This document shows, piece by piece, positions 44,351 to 56,500 of a stretch of 64,000 bases of DNA (positions are counted from its first letter, which is position 1; every line of letters starts with the position of its first letter). The translations under genes and the position numbers were made by a program. A model generated the notes under the pieces. It was not told the origin of the DNA, made no database searches, and worked only from the letters and a program-made list of their open reading frames with translations. The stretch is from Lantana camara (lineage: Eukaryota; Streptophyta; Magnoliopsida; Lamiales; Verbenaceae), in contig CM074860.1 in the NCBI GenBank assembly GCA_037501455.1, positions 46,324,501-46,388,500 of the forward strand. Reading direction: 5' to 3'.

Positions 44351-44388
44351 ACTCTCCCCCCCTTAGAAGAATCTGGTCCCCAGATTCT
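44351..44388 (-). other. Pre-PPT hairpin and polypurine tract, copy 2
   Basis: On the minus strand AGAATCTGG, a 3-base loop and CCAGATTCT (44368-44388) form a perfect 9-bp stem starting right after the pol stop codon. TCTAAGGGGGGGAGAG then runs to the LTR start at 44350. Confidence 0.92.
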
Positions 44389-47300
44389 CTAGCCTTGTGT
44401 AAACAACTCCGGGTGGAACCGTTTCATTTTATTTTCCGTTTCCCACGTAGCTTCCTCGATTTTGTCACTTCTCCACAACACTTTAACCATGGGAATTCTC
44501 CGGTTTCTCAATTCCTGAAATTTTCGATCCATGATTTTAACCGGCCTCTGAACAAATGTCAAATTCGGTTCCAGCTCAACTTCTTCCACGGGGAGAATCG
44601 TAGTCTCATCGGGGTAATATTTCCTTAATTGTGAAACATGAAACACGTTGTGAATCCCCGTAAGACTCGGTGGTAGGTCCAGTCGATAGGCTACCTCGCC
44701 TATTCTTTCAAGAATCTCGAAAGGACCTAAATAGCGAGGATTAAGTTTTCCTCCTTTCCCGATTCGGGTGAAACCTTTCCTTGGTGACACCTTCAAGAAT
44801 ACCCGGTCACCAACTTCGAATTCCAGATCTCTTTGGCGCTTATCGGCATAGCTCTTTTGCCTATCTTGCGCGGCTTTCATCCGTTGTTGAATCATTTGTA
44901 CTTTCTCAATCATAGCCTGAACGACTTTGGAAGGCCTTTCTAATCTTTCAACTTTCTTTACCCCTTCCTGTTTCGACCATTTCCATTCTTCCAAGTCGAA
45001 GAACAACGGAGATCGGCACTTTCTTCCATACAGTAACTAGTAAGGAGCCATCCCGATCGAAGCCTGAAAGCTGTTATTATAAGCAAACTCAACCAAAGGA
45101 AGTTGTTCTGCCCACAAGTTCTGGAAATCCATCGCGCAAGCCCGAAGAAGATCTTCCAAATATCTGATTAACCTTTTAGTTTGACCGTCTGTTTGCGGGT
45201 GAAATGCCGTACTGAACTTAAGTTTCGTCCCCAAAACGGCCTGTAACTCCTGCCACAACTTAGAAGTAAATCTCGGGTCTCGGTCTGAAACGATGCTCAC
45301 CGGAATACCATGAAGTCGAATAATTTCTCTGTTATAGATTTCAGCCAACTTTGGAATCTTATAGGACATCCGGACCGGTAGAAAGTGAGCAGACTTTGTA
45401 AATCTATCCACGATTACCCAAATTCCATCAAACCCGCCTTTAACCTTCGGTAATCCAGAAACAAAGTCCATCGTTACTTGTTCCCACTTCCACTCGGGAA
45501 TAGGTAACGGTTGTAGAAGTCCTGTGGCCTTTTGGTGCTCAGCTTTCACTTTCTGGCAAGTCAAGCAATGTTTCACATATTCTGCCACGTCTCTTTTCAT
45601 CCCGTTCCACCAATAATATTGCTTCAAATCCTTATACATTTTGTTTCCTCCTGGGTGGATCGTATAGGTTGACTTGTGAGCTTCTTCAAGTAAGACCCGT
45701 CTCAATTCTTCAGGTACTACTACTCTGTTTTTAAATCGGAGCAACCCGGTCTCATCAAACCCAAACGGACTCTCCTGATCATCCTTAGCCTTATTCACAA
45801 GCTTCTGAACTTCCGGATCCCTATTCTGAGCCTCAAATAACTGATACTTTGATTCCGGCTGAATTGTGATATTAAAAACCCGAGCTTTTAGGACAATTGG
45901 AGCAACTTCATCACCTTCCTTTACTTCCAAACTGGACACACTCGCCTTCCTGCTAAGTGCATCGGCGACCACATTTGCTTTTCCTGGATGGTATTTAATT
46001 GTACAATCATAATCCTCTAGCTTTTCCATCCAACGCCATTGCCTCATATTCAAATCTTTCTGTGTGAACAAATACTGGAGGCTCTTGTGGTCGGTAAAAA
46101 TCTCAAAGGAAGTCCCGAGAGCAAAGATCACGGCTGCAAGCTCTAGGTCGTGTGTTGGATAATTCCTTTCATATTCCTTTTGGCTTTCGAGAAGCATAGG
46201 CGATCACTTTTCCTTTCTGAGTCAAAACACAACCTAAGCCTTCTTTAGAAGCATCTGTGTACACTGCATACTCCTCTGAACCTTCGGGTAAAGTTAACAC
46301 CGGCGCTGAGACTAACTTTTCTTTTAAAAAGTTAAAGCTTCGATCACACTTCTCGTCCCAGACAAACTTAACATCCTTCTTTGTTAATCGGGTCAACGGT
46401 GCAGCAATCTTAGAAAAGTCCTGAAGAAATCTTCTATAATAACCGGCCAATCCCAAGAAGCTTCTAATTTCCGAGGCATTCTTTGGTTTCTCCCACTTGA
46501 GCACGGCCTCGATTTTCGAGGGATCGACTTCCAACCCTTTTCCTGAAATTACATGTCCCAAGAAAGAAACCCGATCGATCCAAAATTCACACTTGCTAAA
46601 CTTAGCAAACAACTAATGCTCTTTCAAAGTCTGTAGAACAAGCTTAAGATGCCTCGCGTGCTCCTCAGCTGATTTTGAAAAAACTAGAATATCATCAATA
46701 AAAATCAGCACAAACTTGTCGAGGAAAGGCCTGAAAATCCGGTGCATCATATCCATGAAAGCTGCAGGGGCGTTAGTTAATCCAAATGGCATAACCACGA
46801 ACTCGTAGTGCCCGTACCGAGTATTGAATCTTTTCTTAGGAATATCCTCTGCTCGGATTCGCAGCTGATAGTATCCCTGTCTTAAATCCAATTTCGAATA
46901 AACTTTGGAACCCTTAAGTATATCGAATAACTCCTCGATATGTGGGAGGGGATACTTGTTCTTAATAGTCATCCTGTTCAACTCCCTGTAATCGATGCAC
47001 ATTCTTAAAGTTCCGTCCTTTTTCTTTACAAATAAAACTGGTGCTCCCCAAGGTGAAGTGCTCGGCCGAATGTAACCAACTTCCAACAATGCTTCAAGCT
47101 GAACCTTTAATTCCTTTAATTCCGCTGGAGCCATCCGGCATGGAGTCTTTGAATACGGCTCAGCATTCGGGAAAAGATCGATCACAAATTCGATCTCTCG
47201 CTCAGGAGGCAAAGAATCCAACTTTTCTGGAAATACCTCGGGAAACTCCTTTACCACTTCGGTATCCTCTAATTTCACCTGATCCTTGGGCTTGTTCAGA

Positions 47301-47486
47301 ATGTAAGCAATGAACCCTGTAGCCCCGTCTCTGACTAATTTCTGAGCTTCTGAAAAAAGAAAGTAGGGGTACGGTCTTCGAAGTACAACCCGTGGTAACC
47401 TCTGAACCCAATTGAACCTTCTTAGCCCGACAATCAACTGTAGCACAATGCCGGTATAACCATTCCATCCCCAATATAGCCCCGTA
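44389..47486 (-). pseudogene. pol: pol (RT-RNase H-integrase-chromodomain), copy 2, disrupted
   Basis: Continues the protease from 57257 across the nested insertion. The RT has [10 protein letters not shown] and [11 protein letters not shown]. RNase H has [10 protein letters not shown]. Integrase has an HHCC finger (CLTCQKVK), [10 protein letters not shown] and SDRDPRF, then a GPY/F-like segment and a chromodomain-like tail (VKVLWRS...EEATWETE). Breaks: a one-base frameshift in an A run near 47355; a TAG near 46614 where copy 3 has CAG; a one-base frameshift near 46190; a 24-bp loss between TCCCG repeats near 46110; and a TAG near 45036. The residue expected to be the integrase catalytic Glu is Lys (QTKRL, near 45177; copy 3 has QTERL). 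Enzymatically dead by several counts. Confidence 0.94.
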
Positions 47487-50400
47487 TGTAACATCCCGAT
47501 GGTTCGGATTTCCAGGTACGCCTTAACGTGAGGGTTTTATGTGCTTTAACTTATTTAATTACGTATTTAAATGTTATTTTAATGCTTATATGATTATTTG
47601 AATTAATATGAAATTAATTGTTTATATTCTTGAACTTTGATTTTAAACGTTTAAGTTTGCATGCTCGTAAATTGCTCGTTATGTGCCGGAATTCAATTCC
47701 GATTTTTGTGAAATTTTGATATGCGTGACATATGTGAGTTATGAATGTGTTTGCATGCTCGTTTTAAGTTTTCGTGTTCGTTTATCGAGGTTTTAAACCT
47801 TAAGTATTTGACGAGGGACATGAGGGACTAACTAGTTTTAGCGCGCCTCTTGTTCCGGAGGCCATAACTTGAGCTAGGGAATTCGGATTCGAATTCCGGA
47901 ACATGTGTCGGACTCATAACGAAGAGATGAAGCCAAGGAACCTGATTTGGTATTTTTCTAAGCTCGTTTAGACCCTCGTTTTTCAACCGGAACGGACAGC
48001 TTGTGCTTAAGCCTCCTTCTTTGACTAGTCATGTACTTGTGGGGCCAATTTAACTCAACCTAAGCCTAACCCTTGATAACTTGACTTGAGTTAAGTCTCT
48101 CCCTCTCCCTTCTCAGCTGAAAAACGAGCCAAACCCCCTCATTTTTTGCAGCAACTGATCGAGACCAAGGAGGAGAAGAGAAGACAAGAACTTTGGCCTT
48201 TTTATGGATTTTGAGCTCAAATCATCATCTTTCTTCTCCAAATCTTCAAGGTATGTATATTTTTGTATTATATACCCTTTTATACAAGTTTCGATCCATT
48301 TAATACATGTTTTGCATCAGATTTGATTAGGGTTTGGGTAGGAGCATGAATAGGGACTTTTGGGGATTTTTGTTCTTATGAGCTAACTTGCTTTATGGCT
48401 GTTTCCCTTGCCTTAAACTGATTATATGGACTTGTTTCTTTGGTCATTTGATGCTAAACTGATAGTATATGATGGTAGGATGGTTTGTTCTTGAGATCCT
48501 TTGATGAAATTATGAGTTTTTGAGCCTCAAACTTAAGGTAGAAAATCTGCTCCGCTGTTTTGGAACTGCTGTGTGAATTTGTGCTTCGTTGCTTGAGTTA
48601 ATGACTTCCAATTCGTGTGAATTTGCATGGAGATGTTGTATACTAATTGGTTTATATGTTATCCCTGCTCTTTCAAGTTTTTAGATGCATTTTCAGCTCC
48701 TAATCGAAGCATGATGGCCTGTTTGTATGCTATGCGCGAACCGAACTGCTGCTGTTGCTTTTTGTGATTACTTGGTGGTTCTAATGTGCTCCAATTCATG
48801 TCAATTTGCATATACATGGAGTATATTAGTTTCTTATCATGTTAGTGTTCATTCCCTAAAGTTTTAGCTTCATATTCAGCCCCTAAGTACTTGATCATGG
48901 CATGATTGAACCAATTGAACTCATATGTCCGTTTTTGGCGCTCCAGAGTTGCTGCATGATTTCGGTGACCTGAACGCGTGATTTATCCTTTGAATTCTAA
49001 ATGAAATATGTTCCTAACATGCTAAAACTGTTGTATACCAAGTTTCATAATATTTGGAGTTGATTTGGTATGCTTTTGGACTGATTTTGTTTAGGGTCAG
49101 TTTTGCCGGTGAAACTTTGTATGCGATTTTCGACCTGTACCGAGACACCCCTGTGTCTCATTTGCATTGAAACGTGAGACACACGCGTGTCATGCTTCCT
49201 GGGACTGAATGTACTGAGCCACGGGCGTGGCTCAGTTTAGCTAAGTTGAGGGACACCCCCGTGTCCCTCCCCCTGCGCAGCACTTGGTTTTCCTTTTCGG
49301 TTTTTGGTTTGTTTCACCTCTTTGATGCCTTTATCTTCATTTGTGATGAACTATGAACTTGTTTTAATATGTGTTGGGAGTATTTTGGTTCAATTTCATA
49401 ACATTTGGGTGAGATTTAGGCATGCTTTTGTTGAATGCCGTTTATGTGCGTTTTGTGGCATTTGTGATTTCCATAACCCATTTCCCTCATCTTGTGATTT
49501 GTTCTTGTTTTCAAACTTTGGAAATATGCTATATTATGTAATAGGGTGTATGTAGTAGCGTTTTTTGTAAGATTGAATACGTTTGAATATGTGTCGAACT
49601 TAATTTATTTCAATGCTCTTATTTGTCTAAATGTTAGATCTTGTGCTTTGAATTTCTTGAATTGATTGGAAACGTGAAATTATGAATTCGAATGAAAGTG
49701 AGCGAAGGATTGAATGATTTGATTATATGATTTAAATTCCATAATAGTGCACATGAACGTGTTCATGACATAATATCATCTTTTATGCAATCATACGCAT
49801 TCGCCGAGCGTCAATATGGTTCATTTGAGTCTAAGTTTGCCTCTTGCTCTTTTTTTTGCTCTTAGGTTCGTTCCGTTGTTGAGGAAGTGGTTCGTTTGAC
49901 TCCTTTTGGTCCGTTTTGGTTGGTTTGCTCGTCCAGGTGAGGTTTTCTTTCCTTTTAGTTATGATGACCTAAGACCCTAATTGAATTTTGAACCCGCATG
50001 CGACTTATATATGTATATATATAGATATGTGTTTGGATACGTATTTCGTGGGATTTGTCCCGTTTGTCTTAAGAATTTGAAAACGCTTTTATAAGTATAT
50101 AAGCTCTATTTTCTTTTATTTTGACAAGCTTTGTTAAGTGTGTGTGTGTGTGTAAGCGTGATAAGATTTGTGGATAAGCTTCGCCTGGTAAGTGTGATAA
50201 GTGCAAGTATAAGTGTAAGTGTAAGTTTGGGCCCCGGAGAAGTGGTATGTGATCCCGGGTCGGCCATGGGGTCACCGGGCTCTCTCATCAACACGAATCC
50301 ACAAAAGGGAGATTTCGCCCATCCTCGGGAGGTCGAGGGGAAGGCGGGTCTTCTTGAGCCGGCGGTGTGCTTAGTGACCCGTCGAAGGAGCGGGTGGATC

Positions 50401-51232
50401 CCCCGTCTCATTCAGCTTTCAGCAGGGGTTGAGAGGGGCACCTCTCTCCCCAAAACGGTGTTGGGGTGGAGTTGGGTTATGATTTGTTTTGTTTTCGTTT
50501 CGCCTTGGTGTATGGAGTAAGTAAGGGTGATGGATTTAAGCTTTCAGTTCGTTATGTCTTCGTTTAGGGTTGTGAAACGGGGGTGGATTTCTAAACTCTA
50601 AAACTTGACTGAATTTGGCCTTCCGCTCCAAAATTCTTTCTTTATATATATTACCATGGGTTAAATGTCTTAGAATGCAATAACCATGTTCGGTTCACGA
50701 ACCCCTCTCAGCTTTGTATATGCTTTGCTCTTACCTATATGTATGGGTGCGTGTGTTAGCCCCCTCAGCAGTCTCTAGGACTGACCCTCGTTATTTCTAT
50801 CTTTTCCCCCCCTTTGATTTGAGTTGCAGGTACCCGTTTTGTGGGAGTTGGAGCTTGGCGGTTGTCTTTGAGTTTTGGCTTTGAAGAGGTTGAGTCTCAT
50901 GCATTGTATTTTCGTTTTATTTATGCATGTAGACTAATCCTGAATTATGTATAAGTTATGCTTTAAATTCGAAATTGTAAAGTTTGTATAACTTGAATCG
51001 AAAGTTTGATATGTCTTGAGTATGTTTATTTGCCTTATGAGATTCTGGTGCTTCCGCATTCGTTACTTGTTTTATTGCGTGCTCTGAGTAGGGTCTAGAC
51101 CGTCTTGCTTAGGTTGGATTTTTGTTTGTCACCCGTTCGCTGTGGCTTGATACGTGGTCGGAGTTCCCATTTCGCTTCACGTGTTGGGTTACAGTGCGGG
51201 GGATGTGGCGCCCTTCGCTCCGGGGTGTTACA
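47487..51232 (+). repeat. 5' LTR of element N (3746 bp)
   Basis: Begins TGTAACATCCCG and ends CCGGGGTGTTACA. Donor-like CTTCAAGGTATGT at about 48245, hairpin array at 49142-49269, CCAGGTGAGGTTTTC at about 49935, a GT run at about 50140, CAGTC/GACTG at 50769-50783 and the LTR-end hairpin CTGT/ACAG (51140-51143 with 51191-51194). No coding content recognised. Confidence 0.94.
49142..49269 (+). repeat. Four-hairpin array in element N 5' LTR
   Basis: GAGACAC/GTGTCTC (49142-49159), ACACGCGTGT core (49178-49191), ACTGAGCCACG/CGTGGCTCAGT around GG (49213-49236) and GAGGGACAC/GTGTCCCTC around CCCC (49248-49269). The same array is at 55162-55289 in the 3' LTR, where unit 2 is the longer perfect GACACGCGCGTGTC. 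Confidence 0.92.
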
Positions 51233-51240
51233 TCCTTAGG

Positions 51241-51252
51241 TGGTATCAGAGC
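51241..51252 (+). other. Primer binding site (initiator Met tRNA), element N
   Basis: TGGTATCAGAGC, 8 bases after the 5' LTR end, followed by TCTAGGTTGCAAAACC. Confidence 0.93.
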
Positions 51253-51446
51253 TCTAGGTTGCAAAACCGGAGCTCTCGTGTCTTGTCCGGTTTGTCTAGG
51301 TCGTTCGGCTTAGGATTATGTGATTATTTGCATTCACCATCATCATTTTGTGACTTATATGATTTTATTTGTATTAATTGTTTACAAGAACATGCACTAA
51401 ACCCTTCCACGCATCGATATTTCTTGAATTTTTGTTCTTATTCAGG

Positions 51447-52394
51447 ATGTCATCTCAACACACAACCATGGGAGAAGAACAACTGCCATCGGTATACCAA
51501 GAATTCCGGAATTGCAACCCTCCTATGTGGTTTGGAGGCGATGATGTGAAAGCCGAGCAATGGATTTCTGAGATTTCATGGATTTGGGATACTCTATCGG
51601 GAACATCACAAGATAGAGTGAATTGCACTTCCCATGTACTTAAAGGACAAGCTTTGATTTGGCTTAAGGAAACAAGATTGTGGTTTGAGAGATCTGGGGA
51701 AGAGTTTACATGAGAGAATTTTATCCGGGAATTCCACAACAAATACATTCCTTCGAGTGCAAGAATAAAGAGACTTCAAGAATTTCGAGATCTCCAACAA
51801 GATTTAAGGATGGCTGAAAATTACCTGGAGGAACTAGAGAGATCGGGCCCGTATGCCACACCGGTTATTAATAACTACCGACTTAAGGCCCAAAATTTCA
51901 TGCAAGGACTCAAGGGTGAAATTCAACAAGCCCTCTCTACTTCAAAGGCCAACCATTGGTCGGCGGCAATGAAGAAGGTGGTTCAACGCGAGATGGATAA
52001 GCAACATTTGAAATCCCACACTCTTCAATTGGGACAAGGATCCGGTTCGAACTCAAGGTTAGGCAAGAGGCCGACACCACAAGAAAAGCCCCATGATTCT
52101 CAAGACGTTAAACCATTTAAGAAGAAGAAGAAACCACGACAATCGAAACCGAATCCGGAGCTTACCCTAACGGCTCCAATTCGATGTGCTTTTTGTAAGG
52201 GTCCGAATCATGTGGAAGGGCAATGTCGGAAGAAGTTAGGTGCTTGCTTTAAGTGTGGTGAGATCGGACACATGGTAAATAGTTGCCCATACCAATTCAA
52301 GCTAAGACCTTCAACGAGCCGTAACTCCGGGATTCCGATTCCAACCCAAGGGCAAGTTAATCTTAACCCCACTACTTCGGTGAAAGGTACATGA
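51447..52394 (+). pseudogene. gag: gag of element N, one in-frame stop
   Basis: The ATG follows an acceptor-like TTATTCAGG. One reading frame of about 315 codons runs to 52394, broken by a single TGA at 51711-51713 where the Tekay-type gag has Trp. The N half has a capsid-like region (MWFGGDDVKAEQW, WLKET, then FHNKYIPSS and RIKRLQEF after the stop). A Lys-rich stretch precedes two CCHC knuckles (CAFCKGPNHVEGQC and CFKCGEIGHMVNSC), which bind RNA in the virus-like particle. The frame ends just after the second knuckle region, with no protease following. The stop may be a recent lesion or may be read through; the sequence cannot decide. Unlike the other gags it lacks the His/Arg leader. Confidence 0.92.
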
Positions 52395-52408
52395 AGCATT
52401 CATGGCAT
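52386..52408 (+). other. Conserved 23-nt motif (element N)
   Basis: Starts GGTACATGAAGCATT and ends CATGGCAT. It overlaps the last codons and stop of gag, so it marks the point where coding sequence gives way to the non-coding 3' module. Confidence 0.82.
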
Positions 52409-53470
52409 CCCATTGCACACATGTTTTATTATCGGGGAAACCCACGTGCTTATTGCTTTATTTCTTGTTCGTCGGTGGTTCTTGGTTGCATTTATTGCGT
52501 AATTGCTTTCACCCTTGGTTCTTGCCTATTGAGTGATTCTTTCTCTTCTTGGTTCTTATTTGAAGTGTGCTTCCTTTATTTCCTAGTTTTGCTTGTTACG
52601 TATTTCTTTTCCTTCTTGACTCTTGCTTGTAATGTGCTTCCTTCCCTTTTCAGTTTTGCTCGTTATATGTTTCTTTTCCTTTCTAGTTCTTGCTTGGAGT
52701 GTGCTTCATTTTCTTCTTAGCTTTGCTTGTTGTATATGTCTTTCCCTTCTTAATTCTTGCTTATTGTGTGCTTTATGTTCTTTTGTGTTACCCTTTTTGT
52801 GGGGAGAGCTTTTGGTGTGGAGTGTTCGTGAATGTTTGGTGAGTTACGAGGGTCGAGCTACTTTCGGTGAGCGGTTTGGAGGTGCTTAGGTCCCGTTGAG
52901 TTGGATGTTGCTTTCAGGAGGTCCGTCAGGGACTCAACGATATTTTCGGGTATTAGATTGAAGGCTAGCCCGTTAATATTCCTCGTAGAAGAACCGAGGA
53001 TTGCCTCAGAGTAAGAGGTACGGTTTTGAGTGGGAAGAGGCGATTGAAGAGAGTTACCCACGGTATTGGCTCTTGCCTAACCGAAGGTACAAAAGGCTAC
53101 CTTGTTTCCAACCGAGGCATAAAGGAAGGCCTCTGTTGTGTGCTGCTCGTAGAAGAACGGTAGCCTACGCCTTAAGGAGTGCAAGGTCACGAGTTTATCC
53201 CAATCAGGGTTGAGGTTGTTCGGAGTTTTGGGACCCGGATATTCTGGCATAAGAAAGACGTTATGGACTTTGTGTAGTAATGTCTACGTGCCAAGGTTGA
53301 GAATTCTCCAACTACTCCCGGATTTTATTTGGGAAGTAGGGGCAAACGACTAGGACTTTGTATCCGGTTCGCTATTTAAGGAGATAGGGTCTCAAGAGGA
53401 GTTGTGATCAGAGTGGCGCAGCGGAAGTGTGGAGTTAGACTTGTCTTCGAAGCCGTTCAAGATTCTCCCT
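52409..53470 (+). other. Non-coding 3' module of element N
   Basis: From about 52480 to 52790 it consists of degenerate T-rich repeats containing TTCTTGCTT and TTTTGCTTGTTA-like segments at intervals of roughly 80-100 bp. From 52790 to 53470 there is no repeat and no recognisable protein. A 70-codon frame at 53001-53213 has no family features. Confidence 0.7.
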
Positions 53471-53517
53471 AGGACCTGAGGATAGGTCCTTTTGAAGGAG
53501 GGGAGTTTGTAACATCC
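53471..53517 (+). other. Pre-PPT hairpin and polypurine tract, element N
   Basis: AGGACCT, GAGGAT loop, AGGTCCT (53471-53490) is a perfect 7-bp stem, followed by TTTGAAGGAGGGGAGTT up to the 3' LTR at 53518. Confidence 0.9.
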
Positions 53518-56500
53518 CGATGGTTCGGATTTCTAGGTACGCCTTAACGTGAGGGTTTTATGTGCTTTAAATTATTTAATTACGTATTTAAATGTTATTT
53601 TAATGCTTATATGATTATTTGAATTAATATGAAATTAATTGTTTATATTCTTGAACTTTGATTTTAAACGTTTAAGTTTGCATGCTCGTAAATTACTCGT
53701 TATATGCCGGAATTCAATTCCGATTTTTGTGAAATTTTGATATGCGTGACATATGTGAGTTATGAATGTGTTTGCATGCTCGTTTTAAGTTTTCGTGTTC
53801 GTTTATCGAGGTTTTAAACCTTAAGTATTTGACGAGGGACATGAGGGTCTAACTAGTTTTAGCGCGCCTCTTGCTCCGGAGGCCATAACTTGAGCTAGGG
53901 AATTCGGATTCGAATTCCGGAACATGTGTCGAACTCATAACGAAGAGATGAAGCCAAGGAACCTGATTTGGTATTTTTCTAAGCTCGTTTAGACCCTTGT
54001 TTTTCAACCGGAACGGACAGCTTGTGCTTAAGCCACCTTCTTTGACTAGTCATGTACTTGTGGGGCCAATTTAACTCAACCTAAGCCTAACCCTTGATAA
54101 CTTGACTTGAGTTAAGTCTCTCCCTATCCCTTATCAGCCGAAAAACGAGCCAAACCCCCTCATTTTGTGCAGCAACTGATCGAGACCAAGGAGGAGAAGA
54201 GAAGAGAAGAACTTTGGCCCTTTTGTGGATTTGAGCTCAAATCATCATCTTTCTTCTCCAAATCTTCAAGGTATGTATATTTTTGTATTCTATACCCTTT
54301 TATACAAGTTTTGATCCATTTAATACTTGTTTTGCATCAGATTTGATTAGGGTTTGGTTAGGAGCATGAATAGGGACTTTTGGGGATTTTTGTTCTTACG
54401 AGCTAACTTGCTTTATGGCTGTTTCCCTTGCCTTAAACTGATTATATGGACTTGTTTCTTTGGTAATTTGATGTTCAACTGATATTATTTGATGTTTGGA
54501 TGGTTTGTTCTTGAGATCCTTTGATGAAATTATGAGTTTTTGAGCCTCAGACTTAAGGTAGAAAATCTGCTCCGCTGTTTTAGAACTGCTGTATGAATTT
54601 GTGCTTCGTTGCTTGAGTTAATGACTTCCAATTCGTGTGAATTTGCATGGAGATGTTGTATACTAATTGATTTATATTTTAGCCCTGCTCTTGCAAGTTT
54701 TTAGATCCATTTTCAGCTCCTAATCGAAGCATGATGGCCTGTATGTATGCTATGCGCGAACCGAACTGCTGCTGTTGCGTTTTGTGATTACTTGGTGGTT
54801 CTAATGTGCTCCAATTCGTGTCAATTTGCATATACGTGGAGTATATTAGTTTCTTATCATGTTAGTGTTCATTCCCTAAAGTTTTAGCTTCATATTCAGC
54901 CCCTAAGTACTTGATCATGGCATGATTAAACCAATTCAACTCATATGTCCGTTTTTAGCGCTCCAGAGTTGCTGTATGATTTCGGTGAACTTAACGCGTT
55001 ATTTAGCCTTTGAATTGTAAATTAAATATGTTCCTAACATGCTCAACATGTTGTATATCAAGTTTCATAATATTTGGAGTTGATTTGGTATGCTTTTGGA
55101 CTGATTTTGTTTAGGGTCAGTTTTGCCGGTGAAATTTTGTATGCGATTTTGGACCTGTACCGAGACACCCCCGTGTCTCATTTGCATTGAAAAGTGAGAC
55201 ACGCGCGTGTCATGCTTCCTGGGCCTGACTGTACTGAGCCATGGGCGTGGCTCAGTTTAGCTAAGTTGAGGGACACCCCCGTGTCCCTCCCCCTGCGCAG
55301 CACTTGGTTTTCATTTTCGGTTTTTGGTTTGTTTCACCTCTTTGATGCCTTTATCTTCATTTGTGATGAACTATGAACTTCTTTTAATATGTGTTGGGAG
55401 TATTGTGGTTCAATTTCATAACATTTGGGTGAGATTTAGGCATGCTTTTGTTGAATGCCGTTTATGTGCGTTTTGTGGCATTTGTGATTTCCATAACCCA
55501 TTTCCCTCATCTTGTGATTTGTTCTTGTTTTCAAACTTTGGAAATATGTTATATTATGTAATAGGGTGTATGTAGTAGAGTTTTTTGTAAGATTGAATAC
55601 GTTTGAATATGTGTCGAACTTAATTTATTTCAATGCTCTTATTTGTCTAAATGTTAGATCTTGTGCTTTGAATTTCTTGAATTGATTGGAAACGAGAAAT
55701 AATGAATTCGAATGAAAGTGAGCGAAGGATTGAATGATTTGATTATATGATTTAAATTCCTTAATAGTGCACATGTACGTGTTCATGACATAATATCATC
55801 TTTTATGCAATCATACGCATTCACCGAGCGTCAATATGGTTCATTTGAGTCTAAGTTTGCCTCTTGCTCTTTGTTTTGCTCTTAGGTTCATTCCGTTGTT
55901 GAGGAAGTGGTTCGTTTGACTCCTTTTGGTCCGTTTTGGTTGGTTTGCTCGTCCAGGTGAGGTTTTCTTTCCTTTTAGTTATGATGACCTGAGACCCTAA
56001 TTGAATTTCGAACCCGCATGCGACTTATATATGTATATATAGATATGTATTTGGATACGTATTTCGTGGGATTTATCCCGTTTGTCTTAAGAATTTGAAA
56101 ACGCTTTTATAAGTATATAAGCTCTATTTTCTTTTGTTTTGACAAGCTTTGTTAAGTGTGTGTGTGTGTGTGTAAGCGTGATAAGATTTGTGGATAAGCT
56201 TCGCCTGGTAAATGTGATCAGTGCAAGTATAAGTGTAAGTGTAAGTTTGGGTCCCGGAGAAGTGGTATGTGATCCCGGGTCGGCCATGGGGTCGCCGGGC
56301 TCTCTCATCAACACGACTCCACAAAAGGGAGATTTCGCCCATCTTCGGGAGGTCGAGGGGAAGGTAGGTCTTCTTGAGCCGGCGGTGTGCTTCGTGACCC
56401 GTCGAAGGAGCGGGTGGATCCCCCGTCTCATTCAGCTTTCAGCAGGGGTTGAGAGGGACACCTCTCTCCCCAAAACGGTGTTGGGGTGGAGTTGGGTTAT

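Noticed and set aside
50106..50520. Frames of 101-133 codons in the N LTR, repeated at 56087-56540
   Set aside because: Duplicated with the LTR and open on both strands. They differ in length between the copies because of the GT repeat, and no domain was recognised.
53001..53213. 70-codon Arg-rich frame in the 3' module of element N
   Set aside because: No family resemblance, no upstream signals, and not linked in frame to gag.
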